Positions 1 through 9,169 of a DNA stretch of 64,000 nt are shown here, piece after piece (position 1 is the first letter of the stretch; each line of letters begins with the position of its first letter). The stretch is taken from assembly GCF_016107305.1 (NCBI RefSeq), contig NZ_RCVR01000003.1:1-64000 (forward strand). Reading direction: 5' to 3'. A program made the position numbers and the translations under genes. This stretch comes from Roseomonas sp. KE2513 (GTDB lineage Bacteria; Pseudomonadota; Alphaproteobacteria; Acetobacterales; Acetobacteraceae). The notes beneath the pieces are model-generated. The model was not told where the DNA came from. It searched no databases and was given only the letters and a program-made list of their open reading frames with translations.

Positions 1-1
1 A

Positions 2-445
2 GACCGCGAACGCCTCCTCGCCTATGTCTGGCCCGACCAGGCCGACCGGCTCGCCCGCGTCGAAGCCGCCATCGACCTCGCCGCCGCCGACGCGCCGAGG
101 ATCGAGCGCGCCGACGCCGCGGTATGGGCCGAGAAAACGCTCGACCCGCAGGACGGCGAGGAAGGGGTGGCGCGCGTCCTCATGCACGCCGTCGCCCTCC
201 AATACGCGCCCGAGGAAGCCGTGGCCTGGCTGGCCGCCCATGCGGCACGCGTCGGCGCCGGCGCGACGGAACGCTCACCCTTCGCCTGGCTGCGCTTCGA
301 GGCCGACCCCACCTTCGACGAGCGCGGCAGCCTGCGCCTCACGCTCTGGCCCGGCGGGAAGGAACGCGTCCTCGCTCTCGGCGACACCCATGCGGAAGCA
401 TTGGAATGGCAGGCTTCCGCTGATAGGGCGGAGCCTTCGTTCTGA
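2..445 (+). CDS. DUF2332 family protein, C-terminal part (5'-truncated)
   Basis: The frame is open from the window edge and ends at the TGA at 443-445, giving 147 codons without a start, so this is the tail of a longer gene. The reading resembles the end of the DUF2332 family: an ERLLAYVWPDQ-like start, a VLMHAVALQY stretch, then PFAWLRFE and LRLTLWPGG. DUF2332 proteins are usually about 330-350 aa and have no established function. A four-hairpin element begins 20 bp after the stop. The family assignment rests on recalled motifs; the N-terminal part cannot be judged. Confidence 0.75.
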   Translation, partial: DRERLLAYVWPDQADRLARVEAAIDLAAADAPRIERADAAVWAEKTLDPQDGEEGVARVLMHAVALQYAPEEAVAWLAAHAARVGAGATERSPFAWLRFEADPTFDERGSLRLTLWPGGKERVLALGDTHAEALEWQASADRAEPSF

Positions 446-464
446 CCTGCCGGCGCTGATGACC

Positions 465-703
465 CCGGGGAGAGGAAGAAGGAATTCTTCCTCTCCCCGG
501 ACCCCTCACCATCATCTTTTTCTTCAGGCTTGAAAGGCTCTGCGGCCGGTGCGCCTCGGGTCGTGGACCCGAGGCGACGACACGCGCAAGAAGGGCACCA
601 CAAGAAGCGCCCCCCGGTCACCGCATTTGCGACAGCCAGATGGGGATCCAAGGGCCTCAGGCCCTTGGCGGGCGAGGTCTGGAGAGGGCAGAGCCCTCTC
701 CAG
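465..703 (+). repeat. Four-hairpin intergenic element, copy 1 (long-spacer form)
   Basis: hp1 at 465-500 has 16-bp perfect arms CCGGGGAGAGGAAGAA with a GGAA loop, and a T-rich stretch follows at 515-525. hp2 at 552-576 has 11-bp arms CGCCTCGGGTC and loop GTG. hp3 at 648-668 has 9-bp arms CCAAGGGCC and loop TCA. hp4 at 679-703 has 11-bp arms CTGGAGAGGGC and loop AGA. It fills the gap between convergent genes; hp1 starts 20 bp after the DUF2332 stop and hp4 ends 27 bp from the MFS stop. The hp2-hp3 spacer is 71 nt, the long class. Confidence 0.9.
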
Positions 704-730
704 AGTCACCAGCACCGGCAAACCTGCGCT

Positions 731-1975
731 CTACCGACGCTCCCGCACCCCCAGCAGCAGCACCGCCCCCAGCGCCATGAAGCCCGTCGTTGTCGCCATG
801 CCCAGCCGCTGGCTGCCGCTCGCCTGCGTCACCGTCGCCAGCACCAACGGCCCCAGGAACCCCGTGATCCGCCCCGACAGCGCGAAGAGCCCAAAATGCG
901 CCGCCATCTCCTCCGCCGGCGCCAGCCGCGCCATCAGCGTGCGCGATGCCGCCTGCGCCGGCCCGAAGAACAGCCCCAGCACCAGTGCCAACGCCCAGAA
1001 GGCCGAGGCGCTCTCCACGAGCACGAGCGCGAGGCCGATCACCACGAGGGCCGCGAGCGAGAGCAGCACCATCCGCTTCGACCCCACGCGGTCCTCCACC
1101 AGCCCGCCCAGCGCCGCGCCGATGCCGGCAGAGACATTCATCGCGATCCCGAAGATCAGCACCTCCTGGAAGCTCATCCCGTGCACCCCGGCGGCGAAGA
1201 TCGCCCCAAAGGCAAACAGGGTGTTCAGCCCGTCCGTGTAGAACAGCCGCGCGACGAGGAAGCGCAGCATGTCCGGCCGCGCCGGCAGCCCGCGCAGCAC
1301 ATCGCGCAACTCCCGCAGCCCCGCCCGCGCGGCGGCGGCCCAGCCGGGCCTTGCCCCCGGCGCGTCCCGCACCGCCGCGATCACCGGCCAGCCGAAGACC
1401 AGCATCCAGGCCGCCACGAAGACCGCCGTTGCCCGGATCGTCTCGCCCGAGGCCTTGTCCAGCCCGAAGGGCGCCGGATCGGGCCGGATCAGCCCGAAGA
1501 GGCACAGCACGAGGCAGCACAGCCCCCCCGCATAGCCCAGTCCCCAGGCCAGCCCCGAGACGCGCCCGATGCGCGCGGGCACCGTCACGTCCGGCAGCAT
1601 CGCGTTGTAGAAGACCGTCCCCACCTCGAAGGCCACCGTCGCCAGCCCCACGCAAGCCAGCGCGTAGAAGGCCCATTCCGCCTCCGGCCGCGCGAACCAG
1701 ATCGCCCCCGTGAAAACGGCCGTTGCCGTGGTGCAGAGCGCCAGCATCAGCCGCCGCCGCCCGCCCGCATCCGCCACTGCCCCCAGCACCGGCGAGAGGA
1801 AGGCGATGCCCAGCCCCGCCACTGTCTGCATCCACCCCCACATCGCCTGCCCCGAGACCGGATCGGGCGCGACCGCCTGCGCGAACCAGGTCGCGATCAC
1901 GAAGGTGGTCACCACCGTGGGAAAGGCGCTGTTCGCCCAGTCGTAGAGCGACCAGGCGAGTTCCCGACGCGTCAT
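731..1975 (-). CDS. MFS transporter, UMF1/Atg22-like
   Basis: A 414-aa polytopic inner-membrane protein, probably 12 TM, starting MTRRELAWSLYDWANSAF. That N-terminal SLYDWANSAF signature is characteristic of the UMF1/Atg22-like branch of the major facilitator superfamily; substrates in bacteria are mostly unknown. The start is placed at 1975 because the motif lies at the extreme N-terminus in the family; a longer open frame upstream is an Arg-rich shadow inside the GDH gene. It lies 22 bp downstream of the NAD-glutamate dehydrogenase stop on the same strand and is probably co-transcribed with it. hp4 of element copy 1 lies just past its stop. Confidence 0.85.
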   Translation of the reverse strand: MTRRELAWSLYDWANSAFPTVVTTFVIATWFAQAVAPDPVSGQAMWGWMQTVAGLGIAFLSPVLGAVADAGGRRRLMLALCTTATAVFTGAIWFARPEAEWAFYALACVGLATVAFEVGTVFYNAMLPDVTVPARIGRVSGLAWGLGYAGGLCCLVLCLFGLIRPDPAPFGLDKASGETIRATAVFVAAWMLVFGWPVIAAVRDAPGARPGWAAAARAGLRELRDVLRGLPARPDMLRFLVARLFYTDGLNTLFAFGAIFAAGVHGMSFQEVLIFGIAMNVSAGIGAALGGLVEDRVGSKRMVLLSLAALVVIGLALVLVESASAFWALALVLGLFFGPAQAASRTLMARLAPAEEMAAHFGLFALSGRITGFLGPLVLATVTQASGSQRLGMATTTGFMALGAVLLLGVRERR

Positions 1976-1997
1976 CGGCGGCCCGCAGGAAGGGCGC

Positions 1998-4900
1998 TCA
2001 CGCCCGCTCCAGCGCGCGCAGCGCGACCGAAACCGCCGAGAGTTCCCCAAGCCCTGCCGCCTCCCGCGCCAGGCGCACCGCCTCCAACGGCGGCGCCACC
2101 GGCTGCCCGGCCAGCGCCGCGCGCGCCAGCCGCGCCTGGAACGCGCCCAGATCCTCCAGCAGCGCCGCCCTCGCACGCGGACCGAAGGCCCCCGGCGCCG
2201 GGGCCGCCACCGCCGCCGACCGCAGCGCCTCCAGCCCGAAGTCGCGCCCCGCCGCGTTCCAGGCCGCCGCGGCCCGCTCAGGGTCCACCCCGGCCCCCGC
2301 CGCCAGCCGCACGATCCCGATCGCGGCCGAGAGCGGCCCCGCCCCCGCCACCAGCCGCGCCGCCCCCTCCGGAAGGAAGGAATCGCGGGGCACCGGCACG
2401 GCGGCGATCAGCGCCTCCACCCCCGGCCGCAGCAGCGCCTCGGCTTCCTCCAGCGGCGCCGTGTCGCCCAGCAGCGCCCGCGCCGCGTCCTCATGCAGCC
2501 GTCGCAAGGTCAGCAGCGCCGCGCGCCGCGCCTCGGGCGGCAGCGGCGCAGCGTCGAGCGAATCCTCGGCCGCCCCGATCCCGAAGAGCCGGTCCGCCAA
2601 CCAGGCCGCCCGCGCGACCGCGGCCCCGTCCGCCTCCGCCGCCAGCCGCGACACCCCCGCCGGCCCCAGCCGGTTGGCCGCCGCATTCGCCAGCATCGTC
2701 GCGACAAGGTTCCGCCTGAGACGGTGCCCCTCGATCAGCGCCGGAAAGTGCTCCTGTAGCGGATGCGGGAAATAGCCGCGCAGCAAGGGCAGGAAGGCTG
2801 GGTCATCCGCCAGCGCGCCCTCCTCCACCGCATCCGTCAGCCACAGCTTGGCCACCGGCAGCAGCGCCGCGATCTCCGGCCGCGTCAGCGCATCCCCCGC
2901 CCCGATCCGCTCCGCCATCCGGGCGGCCGAGGGCAGGCCAAGAACCGCCCGGTCCAGCAACCCCGCCCCTTCCAGCCGCGTCATCAGCGCCGCCTGCGCC
3001 GGCAGCGCCTCCGCCCCCGCCGCCCGCTCGAGCGACAGCGCGCCGAACTGCGCGGCGTTGTCCGCCAGCACCAGCGCGGCCACCTCGTCGGTCATCGATT
3101 CCAGCAGGTCGTCGCGCTGCCGCCGCGTCAGCGCTCCGCCGCGCTCGGCTTCCGCCAGCAGGATCTTGATGTTCACCTCGTGGTCGGAGGTGCTGACGCC
3201 CGCCGAGTTGTCCAGCGCGTCCGTGTCGATCGCAACGCCATTGCGCGCCGCCTCGATCCTTCCTGCCTGCGTCACGGCAAGGTTCGCGCCCTCGCCCACC
3301 ACGCGCGCGCGGATCTCCCCGCCATCGATGCGCAGCGCGTCGTTCGCGCGATCCCCGGCCTCCGCCTGGCTTTCGGCGGCCGCCTTCACATAGGTCCCGA
3401 TCCCCCCGAAGTAGAGAAGATCCACCTCCGCCCTCAGGATAGCCCGCATCACGACGGCGGGCTCCGGCCGCTCCTCCTCGATGCCCAGCAGCGCCCGCGC
3501 CTGCGGCGAGAGCGGGATGAAGCGCGCGTTGCGCGGGAACACGCCCCCGCCCTCGCTCACCAGCCGCACGTCGTAATCCGCCCAGGAGGAACGCGGCAGC
3601 GCGAAGAGCCGCGCCCGCTCCTCGAAGGAGGTCTCGGGATCCGGGTCGGGGTCGATGAAGATGTGCCGGTGGTCGAAGGCCGCGACCAACCTCGTCTTGC
3701 GCGAGATCAGCAGCCCGTTGCCGAACACGTCGCCGGACATGTCGCCCACGCCCGCGCAGGTGAAGGGCTCCGCCTGGATGTCGCGCCCCATCTCCGCGAA
3801 GTGCCGCGCGATCATCACCCAGGCACCCTTGGCGGTGATCCCCATCTCCTTGTGGTCGTATCCCGCCGATCCGCCGGAGGCGAAGGCATCCCCCAGCCAG
3901 AACCCGTACTCAGCCGACAACCCGTTCGCGATGTCGGAGAAGGTCGCCGTCCCCTTGTCCGCGGCCGCGACGATGTAGGGATCGTCCCCATCCCGCCGCA
4001 CCACGCGATCGGGCGGCACCACGGACCCGTCCGTTCCGTAGTTGTCCGTCACGTCCAGCATCGCCCGGATCAGCGTCCTGTAGGCCGCGATCCCCGCCGC
4101 CATGAAGGCCTCGCGGTCCGAGGCCGGCGGCACGTTCCCCTTGAGGATGAAGCCGCCCTTCGCGCCCGTCGGCACGATAATCACGTTCTTCAGCCGCTGC
4201 GCCTTCATCAGCCCGAGGATCTCCGTCCGGAAATCCTCCCGCCGGTCGGACCAGCGAATGCCGCCGCGCGCGACGGGCCCGGCGCGCAGGTGGCACCCCT
4301 CCATATGCGTCGCCGAGACGAAGATCTCCCGCCAGGGCCGCGGGTCCGGCATCTCGCCCGCGCGCCCGCTCTCGATTTTCAGCGAGAGGTAGCTCTTCCC
4401 CTGGAAGTAGTTCGTCCGCACCACCGCATCGAGCGCGACCCGCAGCCGCGAGAGGATGCGGTCCGTGTCCGGATCCGCGATCCCCTCCATCAGCGCCGCC
4501 CATTCCGCGACGGCCTTCGCCTCATCCGCCGCGCGGTCCGCCGCGTCCGGATCGAAGCGCGCCCTGAACAGCGCGACGAGAATCCGCGCCGCCTCCGGCA
4601 CCGCCGCCAGCGCCCCCTCCACCGCCGGCTGCGGGAAGGCGAAGCCCACCTGCTTGCACCAGCGGAACACCGCCCGCAGCAGCCAGGCCTCCCGCCAGGT
4701 GATCCCCGCCCGCAGCGCCAGACGATTGAAGCCATCGACCTCGGCCCGCCCCTCCAGCAATGCGGAGAGCGCGTCCAGCAGCTCGTCGAAGCGGTCCTCG
4801 GCGGCCTCCATCCCCGCTTCCAGCATGAACAGGTGCAGCACCACCGGCCCCGCGCCCGCAGGGGACAGCCGCCACGGCTGCTCCTCGATCGCCCGCAGAT

Positions 4901-6701
4901 CGAGGCTCTCGAACAGCGGCAGCGCGTCCGCCAGCGGCAGCGGCCCGCCCGGTGCGGCCAGCCGCAGCGCCAGACGCCGCGGCCCCTCGCCGGGAATGCG
5001 CGACGCGCTCGCCACCGGCCGCCCGGCCGCCAGCGCCGTCTCGGCCAGCCGCAGGTCCGCCACCGCCTGCGCCGCCGTCATGTCCTCCGCGTAGGCGGGC
5101 GGGAAGGCTTCCGCCCAGCGCGCCGCCAGACGTGCCCCCTCGGCCTCCCCGGCCGCCTCCGCCAGCGCCTCGCCCAGCGCTTCCGGGAAGCGCCGCGCGG
5201 CCTGCACCACAGCCCGCTCCAGCACCGCCGGATCGGGCGAGAGGGCCGTGCCGGGATCGGTGCCGATTACGTAATGAATCCGCGCCAGCGGCGTGTCGCC
5301 GATCGCGATGTAAAAGGCCGAGAGCCGCCCGCCGAAGGCTGAAGCCAGCAGCCGCCCCACCCGCTCGCGCGTACGCGTGTCGAAGACCTCTCGCGGGAAC
5401 CACACGATGGCCGAGACGAAGCGCCCGAAAGGGTCGCGCCGCAGCACCAGCGCCGGGCGCGGCCGGATCGCGAGGTCCAGCGCCCGCCGCGCGCCCGCGA
5501 GGATCTCCCCCTCCTCTGCCTGGAACAGCTCGTCCCGCGGCCAGGTGTCGAGGATCGACCCGAAGGCCCGCGCGTCGTGGCTGTCCGGCGCCGCGCCCGA
5601 GGCCGCCAGCACCCGCCGCACCTTCGGCGCCAGCCAGGGGATGGAGCGCGGGTTGCGGTTATAGGCCGTCGCCGCGAACAACCCCATGAACAGCCGCAGC
5701 CCCACCACGGTGCCGTCCGCGCCGAAGATGCGCGTGGCCACCACGTCCGCGTGGCTCGGCCGGTGCACCAGCAGCCGCAGGTTCGCCTTGGCCACCGCCA
5801 GGGCCACGGGCTGCGTCAGCGCCGCCCGCACCGGCCCCGTCACGGCGGAGAGGTCGCGCAGCGCATCGAAGAGCGGCACCGATTCGTCCCGCAGCAGCCC
5901 GAGCCCGTCCTCCACCGTCACCGGTCCGCCCGGCGGCATCCGCAGCACCCGGTGCCCGAGGAAGACGAAGTTGTCCTCGGCCAGCCAGCGCAGGAAAGCA
6001 ACCGCCTCCGCGCCCTCCGGCGCGGCCGAGATCTCCAGCTCCGCCGTCACCAGCCGCTCAAGCATCGGCGCGAAGTCGCCGACCGCCAGCCGCACCTCGT
6101 CCAGCGCCTGGCGCAGCAGCGCCTCCACCGCCGGCCAGTCCGCCGGCACCGCCCGGCCGGGGCCGGCGGGCGCGATCTCGATCCGCATGACGCTCTCGTT
6201 GCAGCCCCCGGGCGGCCCACCCGGCTCGGCCGGCCCGATCGCCTGCACCCGCCCCGCCGGGTCCCGCCGCACCGAGAGAACCGGGTGCAGCAACCGCCGC
6301 ACCCCTCGCCCCCCGCGCGTGAGCGCGGCCAGCGCGCTCTCCACCAGGAAGGGCATGTCCTCGCTCGCGATCTCCGCGACCGCCCCGCCGCGCCCATCAG
6401 ACCGCGGCGGCGTCAGCCGCAGCGCCGCCGTCCCCGGCCGCCGCCCGTCGATCACGGAGAACAGCGAGGCCGCCTCGGCCGCCAGGTCCTCGGGCGCGAG
6501 GCCCGCCAACTCCTCCAGCGGGATCGCCGCGCCGAGGCCGCGCAGCAGTTCGGCGGCCGCCGGCGGCAGGCCCGGCGCCATCCGCCCGAGCGCCGCCACC
6601 GCCTCCGCCAGAAGGGCCGCGCGCATTCCCTCCTCCCCCTCCGGGCCCGGGCTCCCGCCGGACGGTCCGGGCTGGCTTGCCGGTCTCAGGTCGTCGGGCA
6701 T
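1998..6701 (-). CDS. NAD-dependent glutamate dehydrogenase, large (Bac_GDH) type
   Basis: A 1567-aa protein, close to the roughly 1600 aa usual for the giant NAD-GDH family (often called gdhB or gdhZ). It oxidises glutamate to 2-oxoglutarate and ammonia with NAD in the cytoplasm, mainly in amino-acid catabolism. The N-terminal half carries the regulatory ACT-like regions of the family. The catalytic block around residue 845 includes VPTGAKGGF, with the dehydrogenase lysine, followed downstream by YGTDGSVVPPDRVVRRDGDD. The start at 6701 is supported by AGGAGG about 9 nt upstream; a further upstream ATG is possible but would overlap the divergent JmjC gene. It heads a probable operon with the MFS gene. 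Confidence 0.93.
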   Translation of the reverse strand: MPDDLRPASQPGPSGGSPGPEGEEGMRAALLAEAVAALGRMAPGLPPAAAELLRGLGAAIPLEELAGLAPEDLAAEAASLFSVIDGRRPGTAALRLTPPRSDGRGGAVAEIASEDMPFLVESALAALTRGGRGVRRLLHPVLSVRRDPAGRVQAIGPAEPGGPPGGCNESVMRIEIAPAGPGRAVPADWPAVEALLRQALDEVRLAVGDFAPMLERLVTAELEISAAPEGAEAVAFLRWLAEDNFVFLGHRVLRMPPGGPVTVEDGLGLLRDESVPLFDALRDLSAVTGPVRAALTQPVALAVAKANLRLLVHRPSHADVVATRIFGADGTVVGLRLFMGLFAATAYNRNPRSIPWLAPKVRRVLAASGAAPDSHDARAFGSILDTWPRDELFQAEEGEILAGARRALDLAIRPRPALVLRRDPFGRFVSAIVWFPREVFDTRTRERVGRLLASAFGGRLSAFYIAIGDTPLARIHYVIGTDPGTALSPDPAVLERAVVQAARRFPEALGEALAEAAGEAEGARLAARWAEAFPPAYAEDMTAAQAVADLRLAETALAAGRPVASASRIPGEGPRRLALRLAAPGGPLPLADALPLFESLDLRAIEEQPWRLSPAGAGPVVLHLFMLEAGMEAAEDRFDELLDALSALLEGRAEVDGFNRLALRAGITWREAWLLRAVFRWCKQVGFAFPQPAVEGALAAVPEAARILVALFRARFDPDAADRAADEAKAVAEWAALMEGIADPDTDRILSRLRVALDAVVRTNYFQGKSYLSLKIESGRAGEMPDPRPWREIFVSATHMEGCHLRAGPVARGGIRWSDRREDFRTEILGLMKAQRLKNVIIVPTGAKGGFILKGNVPPASDREAFMAAGIAAYRTLIRAMLDVTDNYGTDGSVVPPDRVVRRDGDDPYIVAAADKGTATFSDIANGLSAEYGFWLGDAFASGGSAGYDHKEMGITAKGAWVMIARHFAEMGRDIQAEPFTCAGVGDMSGDVFGNGLLISRKTRLVAAFDHRHIFIDPDPDPETSFEERARLFALPRSSWADYDVRLVSEGGGVFPRNARFIPLSPQARALLGIEEERPEPAVVMRAILRAEVDLLYFGGIGTYVKAAAESQAEAGDRANDALRIDGGEIRARVVGEGANLAVTQAGRIEAARNGVAIDTDALDNSAGVSTSDHEVNIKILLAEAERGGALTRRQRDDLLESMTDEVAALVLADNAAQFGALSLERAAGAEALPAQAALMTRLEGAGLLDRAVLGLPSAARMAERIGAGDALTRPEIAALLPVAKLWLTDAVEEGALADDPAFLPLLRGYFPHPLQEHFPALIEGHRLRRNLVATMLANAAANRLGPAGVSRLAAEADGAAVARAAWLADRLFGIGAAEDSLDAAPLPPEARRAALLTLRRLHEDAARALLGDTAPLEEAEALLRPGVEALIAAVPVPRDSFLPEGAARLVAGAGPLSAAIGIVRLAAGAGVDPERAAAAWNAAGRDFGLEALRSAAVAAPAPGAFGPRARAALLEDLGAFQARLARAALAGQPVAPPLEAVRLAREAAGLGELSAVSVALRALERA

Positions 6702-6928
6702 GCGCTCTCTCCTCCTGGCGGCCAGAAGGTCGGCCGCCCGGCCGCGCGGCGCAAGCCACCGTTGCGAGGCACAAGCGAGCCGGCCACGAGGCGCAATCGC
6801 GCCCGCCCGCGAGCCGCAGTCGCGGCCGCTGAGAGCAGTGCGCCCGCGCCACGGAAGGCCGCTTCGTTCCGCGGCCCGCCCCCTCTCCCCTGGCCGCCCC
6901 GCCGCGTTCCGCCTACCCTGCGCGTGCC

Positions 6929-8155
6929 ATGGCCCTGACGCTCGCAGACCTCCTCGCGCCCATCGAACCCGCCCGGTTCTTCGCGGAGTTTCACGACCGC
7001 CAGCCGCTCCATGTGCGCGGCGGAGCATCGAAGTTCGCGAGCGTCCTCTCCTGGTCCGTCATCGACCGGCTGCTGAACCAGACCCACATCTGGACGGGTC
7101 AGTCCCTCAAGCTGCAGATGGACGGCCAGCCCGTCCCGCCCGAGGCCTACTGCCTCCGCGCCACCAGCCGCGACAACGCGCCGGTCATGCAGCCCGACGC
7201 CCGCCGCCTGCGCGAATGGGCCGCCAAGGGCGCCTCCTTCGTCCTCAACGACGTGGACAGCCTCACCCCGGGTCTCGCCAGCGTCTCGGAAGCGCTGGAG
7301 GAGGCCGGTCTCGGCCGCGCCCAGGCGAACGTCTACGTCTCCTTCCAGGCCCACAAGGCCTTCCCCGCGCATTTCGACACCCACGACGTCTGGGCCGTGC
7401 AGGTGGAGGGCGAGAAGACCTGGAACATCTGGTCTGGCCGCGCCGAGCACCCGATCCCCCACCCCGCCTTCCGCAGCCTCGGCCAGGCCCATCACGACCG
7501 CGCCAAGGGCGTCCTGCGGGAGAAGGTGCTGCTCAAGGCCGGCGACCTCCTCTACCTCCCCCGCGGCTGGTACCATGACGCCCTCGCCGAGGGCCCCGCC
7601 TCCGTCCACGTCGCCTACGGCGTGCATGCCCCCATCGGCCTCGACCTCGCCAACCTCCTCGTCGAGCGCGCGATCCAGGACCCGTCCTTCCGCCAGCCCC
7701 TGCCCCGCCAGGACGGCACGCCCGCCGCGCAATTCGCCCTCACCACCCGCGCCGCCCAGCTCGGCCAGCGCCTGGCCGAACTCGCGCGCGACCCGCAGGT
7801 CCTCCAGGTGCTGGCCCGCCACGTCGCGGAAGCCCGCTACCACCGGGGCGGCGTCAATCTCCTCGCCGCCCGCGGCCTCGAACCCGACCGCCCTGATCAA
7901 GCCTCGCCCGCCGACGGCACCTCCGGCTTCCGCGTCCTCGCCCCCGGCGTGAAGCCTGTCCGCCGTGGCGCCGACTGGGTGCTGAAAACCCCTGCCGCCA
8001 CCCTTCCCCTCACCCCGCCGGAAGCCGAGGCCGCCAACTGGCTCCTCGCCCGGCGCGAGGTGGACGCGGCCAGCCTTCGCGCCGCCCACCCCGCCGTGGA
8101 CGCCGAAGCCCTCCTCAGCCGCCTGACCGACGCCGGAGCACTCGCCGCCGCATGA
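6929..8155 (+). CDS. JmjC/Cupin_4-type 2-oxoglutarate oxygenase, ROXA/YcfD-like
   Basis: A 408-aa protein with a double-stranded beta-helix core. H148-x-D150 in PAHFDTHDVW and H216 in LPRGWYHDAL form the expected Fe(II) triad. The family includes ribosomal oxygenases such as E. coli YcfD/RoxA, which hydroxylates an arginine of ribosomal protein L16, but the substrate here is unknown. The gene is divergent from NAD-GDH across 227 bp in which no clear site was seen. Its stop overlaps the start of the OmpA-like gene (ATGA), so the two are translationally coupled. Third positions favour C (GCC, CTC), as in the other plus-strand genes of the left part of the window. Confidence 0.88.
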   Translation: MALTLADLLAPIEPARFFAEFHDRQPLHVRGGASKFASVLSWSVIDRLLNQTHIWTGQSLKLQMDGQPVPPEAYCLRATSRDNAPVMQPDARRLREWAAKGASFVLNDVDSLTPGLASVSEALEEAGLGRAQANVYVSFQAHKAFPAHFDTHDVWAVQVEGEKTWNIWSGRAEHPIPHPAFRSLGQAHHDRAKGVLREKVLLKAGDLLYLPRGWYHDALAEGPASVHVAYGVHAPIGLDLANLLVERAIQDPSFRQPLPRQDGTPAAQFALTTRAAQLGQRLAELARDPQVLQVLARHVAEARYHRGGVNLLAARGLEPDRPDQASPADGTSGFRVLAPGVKPVRRGADWVLKTPAATLPLTPPEAEAANWLLARREVDAASLRAAHPAVDAEALLSRLTDAGALAAA

Positions 8156-8847
8156 GTCCCCTTCTCGCCGTCGCCCTCCTCCTCACCTTCGCCAAGCCCA
8201 TCCTTCCTGGCGCCGCCCAGGCCCAGCCCGCCCACCAGCCCGCCTTCGCCTGCGTCGGCGCCGAGGCGCTGGAGGACGACGTCTTCGACATCCCCTTCCC
8301 CGCCGGCCGCGACCGCCTGACGGAAGCCGCCCGCACCAACCTCAACGCCGCCATCGCCCTCCTCAAGGCCGAGCCGGACCGCAACGCCTGCATCCTCGGC
8401 CACGCCCACCGGGAAGGCGGCCAGCAAACCAGCGTCCAGCTCGCCGCCACCCGCGCCCGCGCGGTGAAGGACGCCCTCCGCGCCGCCGGCCTGCCCGAAA
8501 CCCGCCTCCGCTCCGAGGCGCGCGTGGCCGGCTTCAGCCGCACCACCGCCAACACGGTCGCCCGCAGCGTCTCCATCGTCGTGATGCCGGCCGTCGCCGC
8601 CCGCCCCGAACCTCTGCCGCGCCCGGCCGCTCCACCCTCGCCGCGCGAAATCACCCCGCCACCCCCGGCGCCGCCCGCCGAGCCACCGCCGCCGCGCGAG
8701 GCCACCCCGCCGCCTCCGGCCCCGCCAGCCGAGCCTCCGCCATCGCGCGAGGCAACCCCGCCACCCCCCGCCCCGCCCGCCCAGCCGCCGGCACGCGAGA
8801 CCACCCCGCCACCGCCGGCCGAGCCGGCCGGGGCGAAACCGGACTAG
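8152..8847 (+). CDS. Secreted OmpA-like protein with proline-rich C-terminal repeats
   Basis: A 231-aa protein with a signal peptide of about 24 residues ending AAQA. An OmpA/MotB-like C-domain at roughly 40-145 is suggested by DIPFPAGRDRLTEAARTNL and by ILGHAHREGG followed by ARARAVKDALRAAGL, with weaker match to the peptidoglycan-binding NxxLSxxRA signature. The last 75 residues are about four imperfect repeats of REATPPPPAPPAEPP, likely an extended periplasmic segment. Its start lies inside the preceding JmjC gene's stop (ATGA). hp1 of element copy 2 starts 18 bp past its stop. The OmpA call is moderate; a generic periplasmic protein is the alternative. Confidence 0.7.
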   Translation: MSPLLAVALLLTFAKPILPGAAQAQPAHQPAFACVGAEALEDDVFDIPFPAGRDRLTEAARTNLNAAIALLKAEPDRNACILGHAHREGGQQTSVQLAATRARAVKDALRAAGLPETRLRSEARVAGFSRTTANTVARSVSIVVMPAVAARPEPLPRPAAPPSPREITPPPPAPPAEPPPPREATPPPPAPPAEPPPSREATPPPPAPPAQPPARETTPPPPAEPAGAKPD

Positions 8848-8864
8848 GGCTGGCGCCGACGACT

Positions 8865-9077
8865 CCGGGGAGAGGAAGAAGGAATTCTTCCTCTCCCCAG
8901 ACCCCCCACCATCATCTTCTTTTTCGGGTCGGGAATGCTCGGCGGTCGGTGCGCCTCGGGTCATGGATCCGAGGCGACGGCATGTTCAGGAGGGTTCCGC
9001 GATAGCCGAATGGAGATCCAAGGGCCTCAGGCCCTTGGCGGGTGAGGTCCGGAGAGGGCAGCGTCCTTTCCCGGACC
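8865..9077 (+). repeat. Four-hairpin intergenic element, copy 2
   Basis: hp1 at 8867-8898 has 14-bp arms GGGGAGAGGAAGAA and loop GGAA, with a T-rich stretch at 8915-8924. hp2 at 8952-8976 has one G-U pair replacing G-C. hp3 at 9018-9038 is perfect. hp4 at 9047-9077 has drifted but keeps GGTCCGG and CCGGACC as its base. The hp2-hp3 spacer is 41 nt, the short class. It lies between the OmpA-like gene and folC, which converge; hp1 is 18 bp after the OmpA-like stop. Position 9078-9169 before the folC stop shows nothing recognisable. Confidence 0.88.
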
Positions 9078-9169
9078 ACCAGGCGCCGCGCTGCGCTGCC
9101 TTAATCCGACTCGCGATACGCCGCGACAGACCCGGCACGCGGTGAACGTGTCAGGGCCTTGGCCGGCTC

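Noticed and set aside
530-5342. Very long plus-strand open frames opposite the MFS and NAD-GDH genes
   Set aside because: In GC-rich DNA the antisense of a real gene is often open. These frames encode Arg/Pro/His-rich sequence with no domain, and one runs through element copy 1.
8641-8820. Regular repeats that might be a CRISPR array or minisatellite
   Set aside because: They are imperfect proline-rich coding repeats in frame with the OmpA-like protein, without unique spacers.
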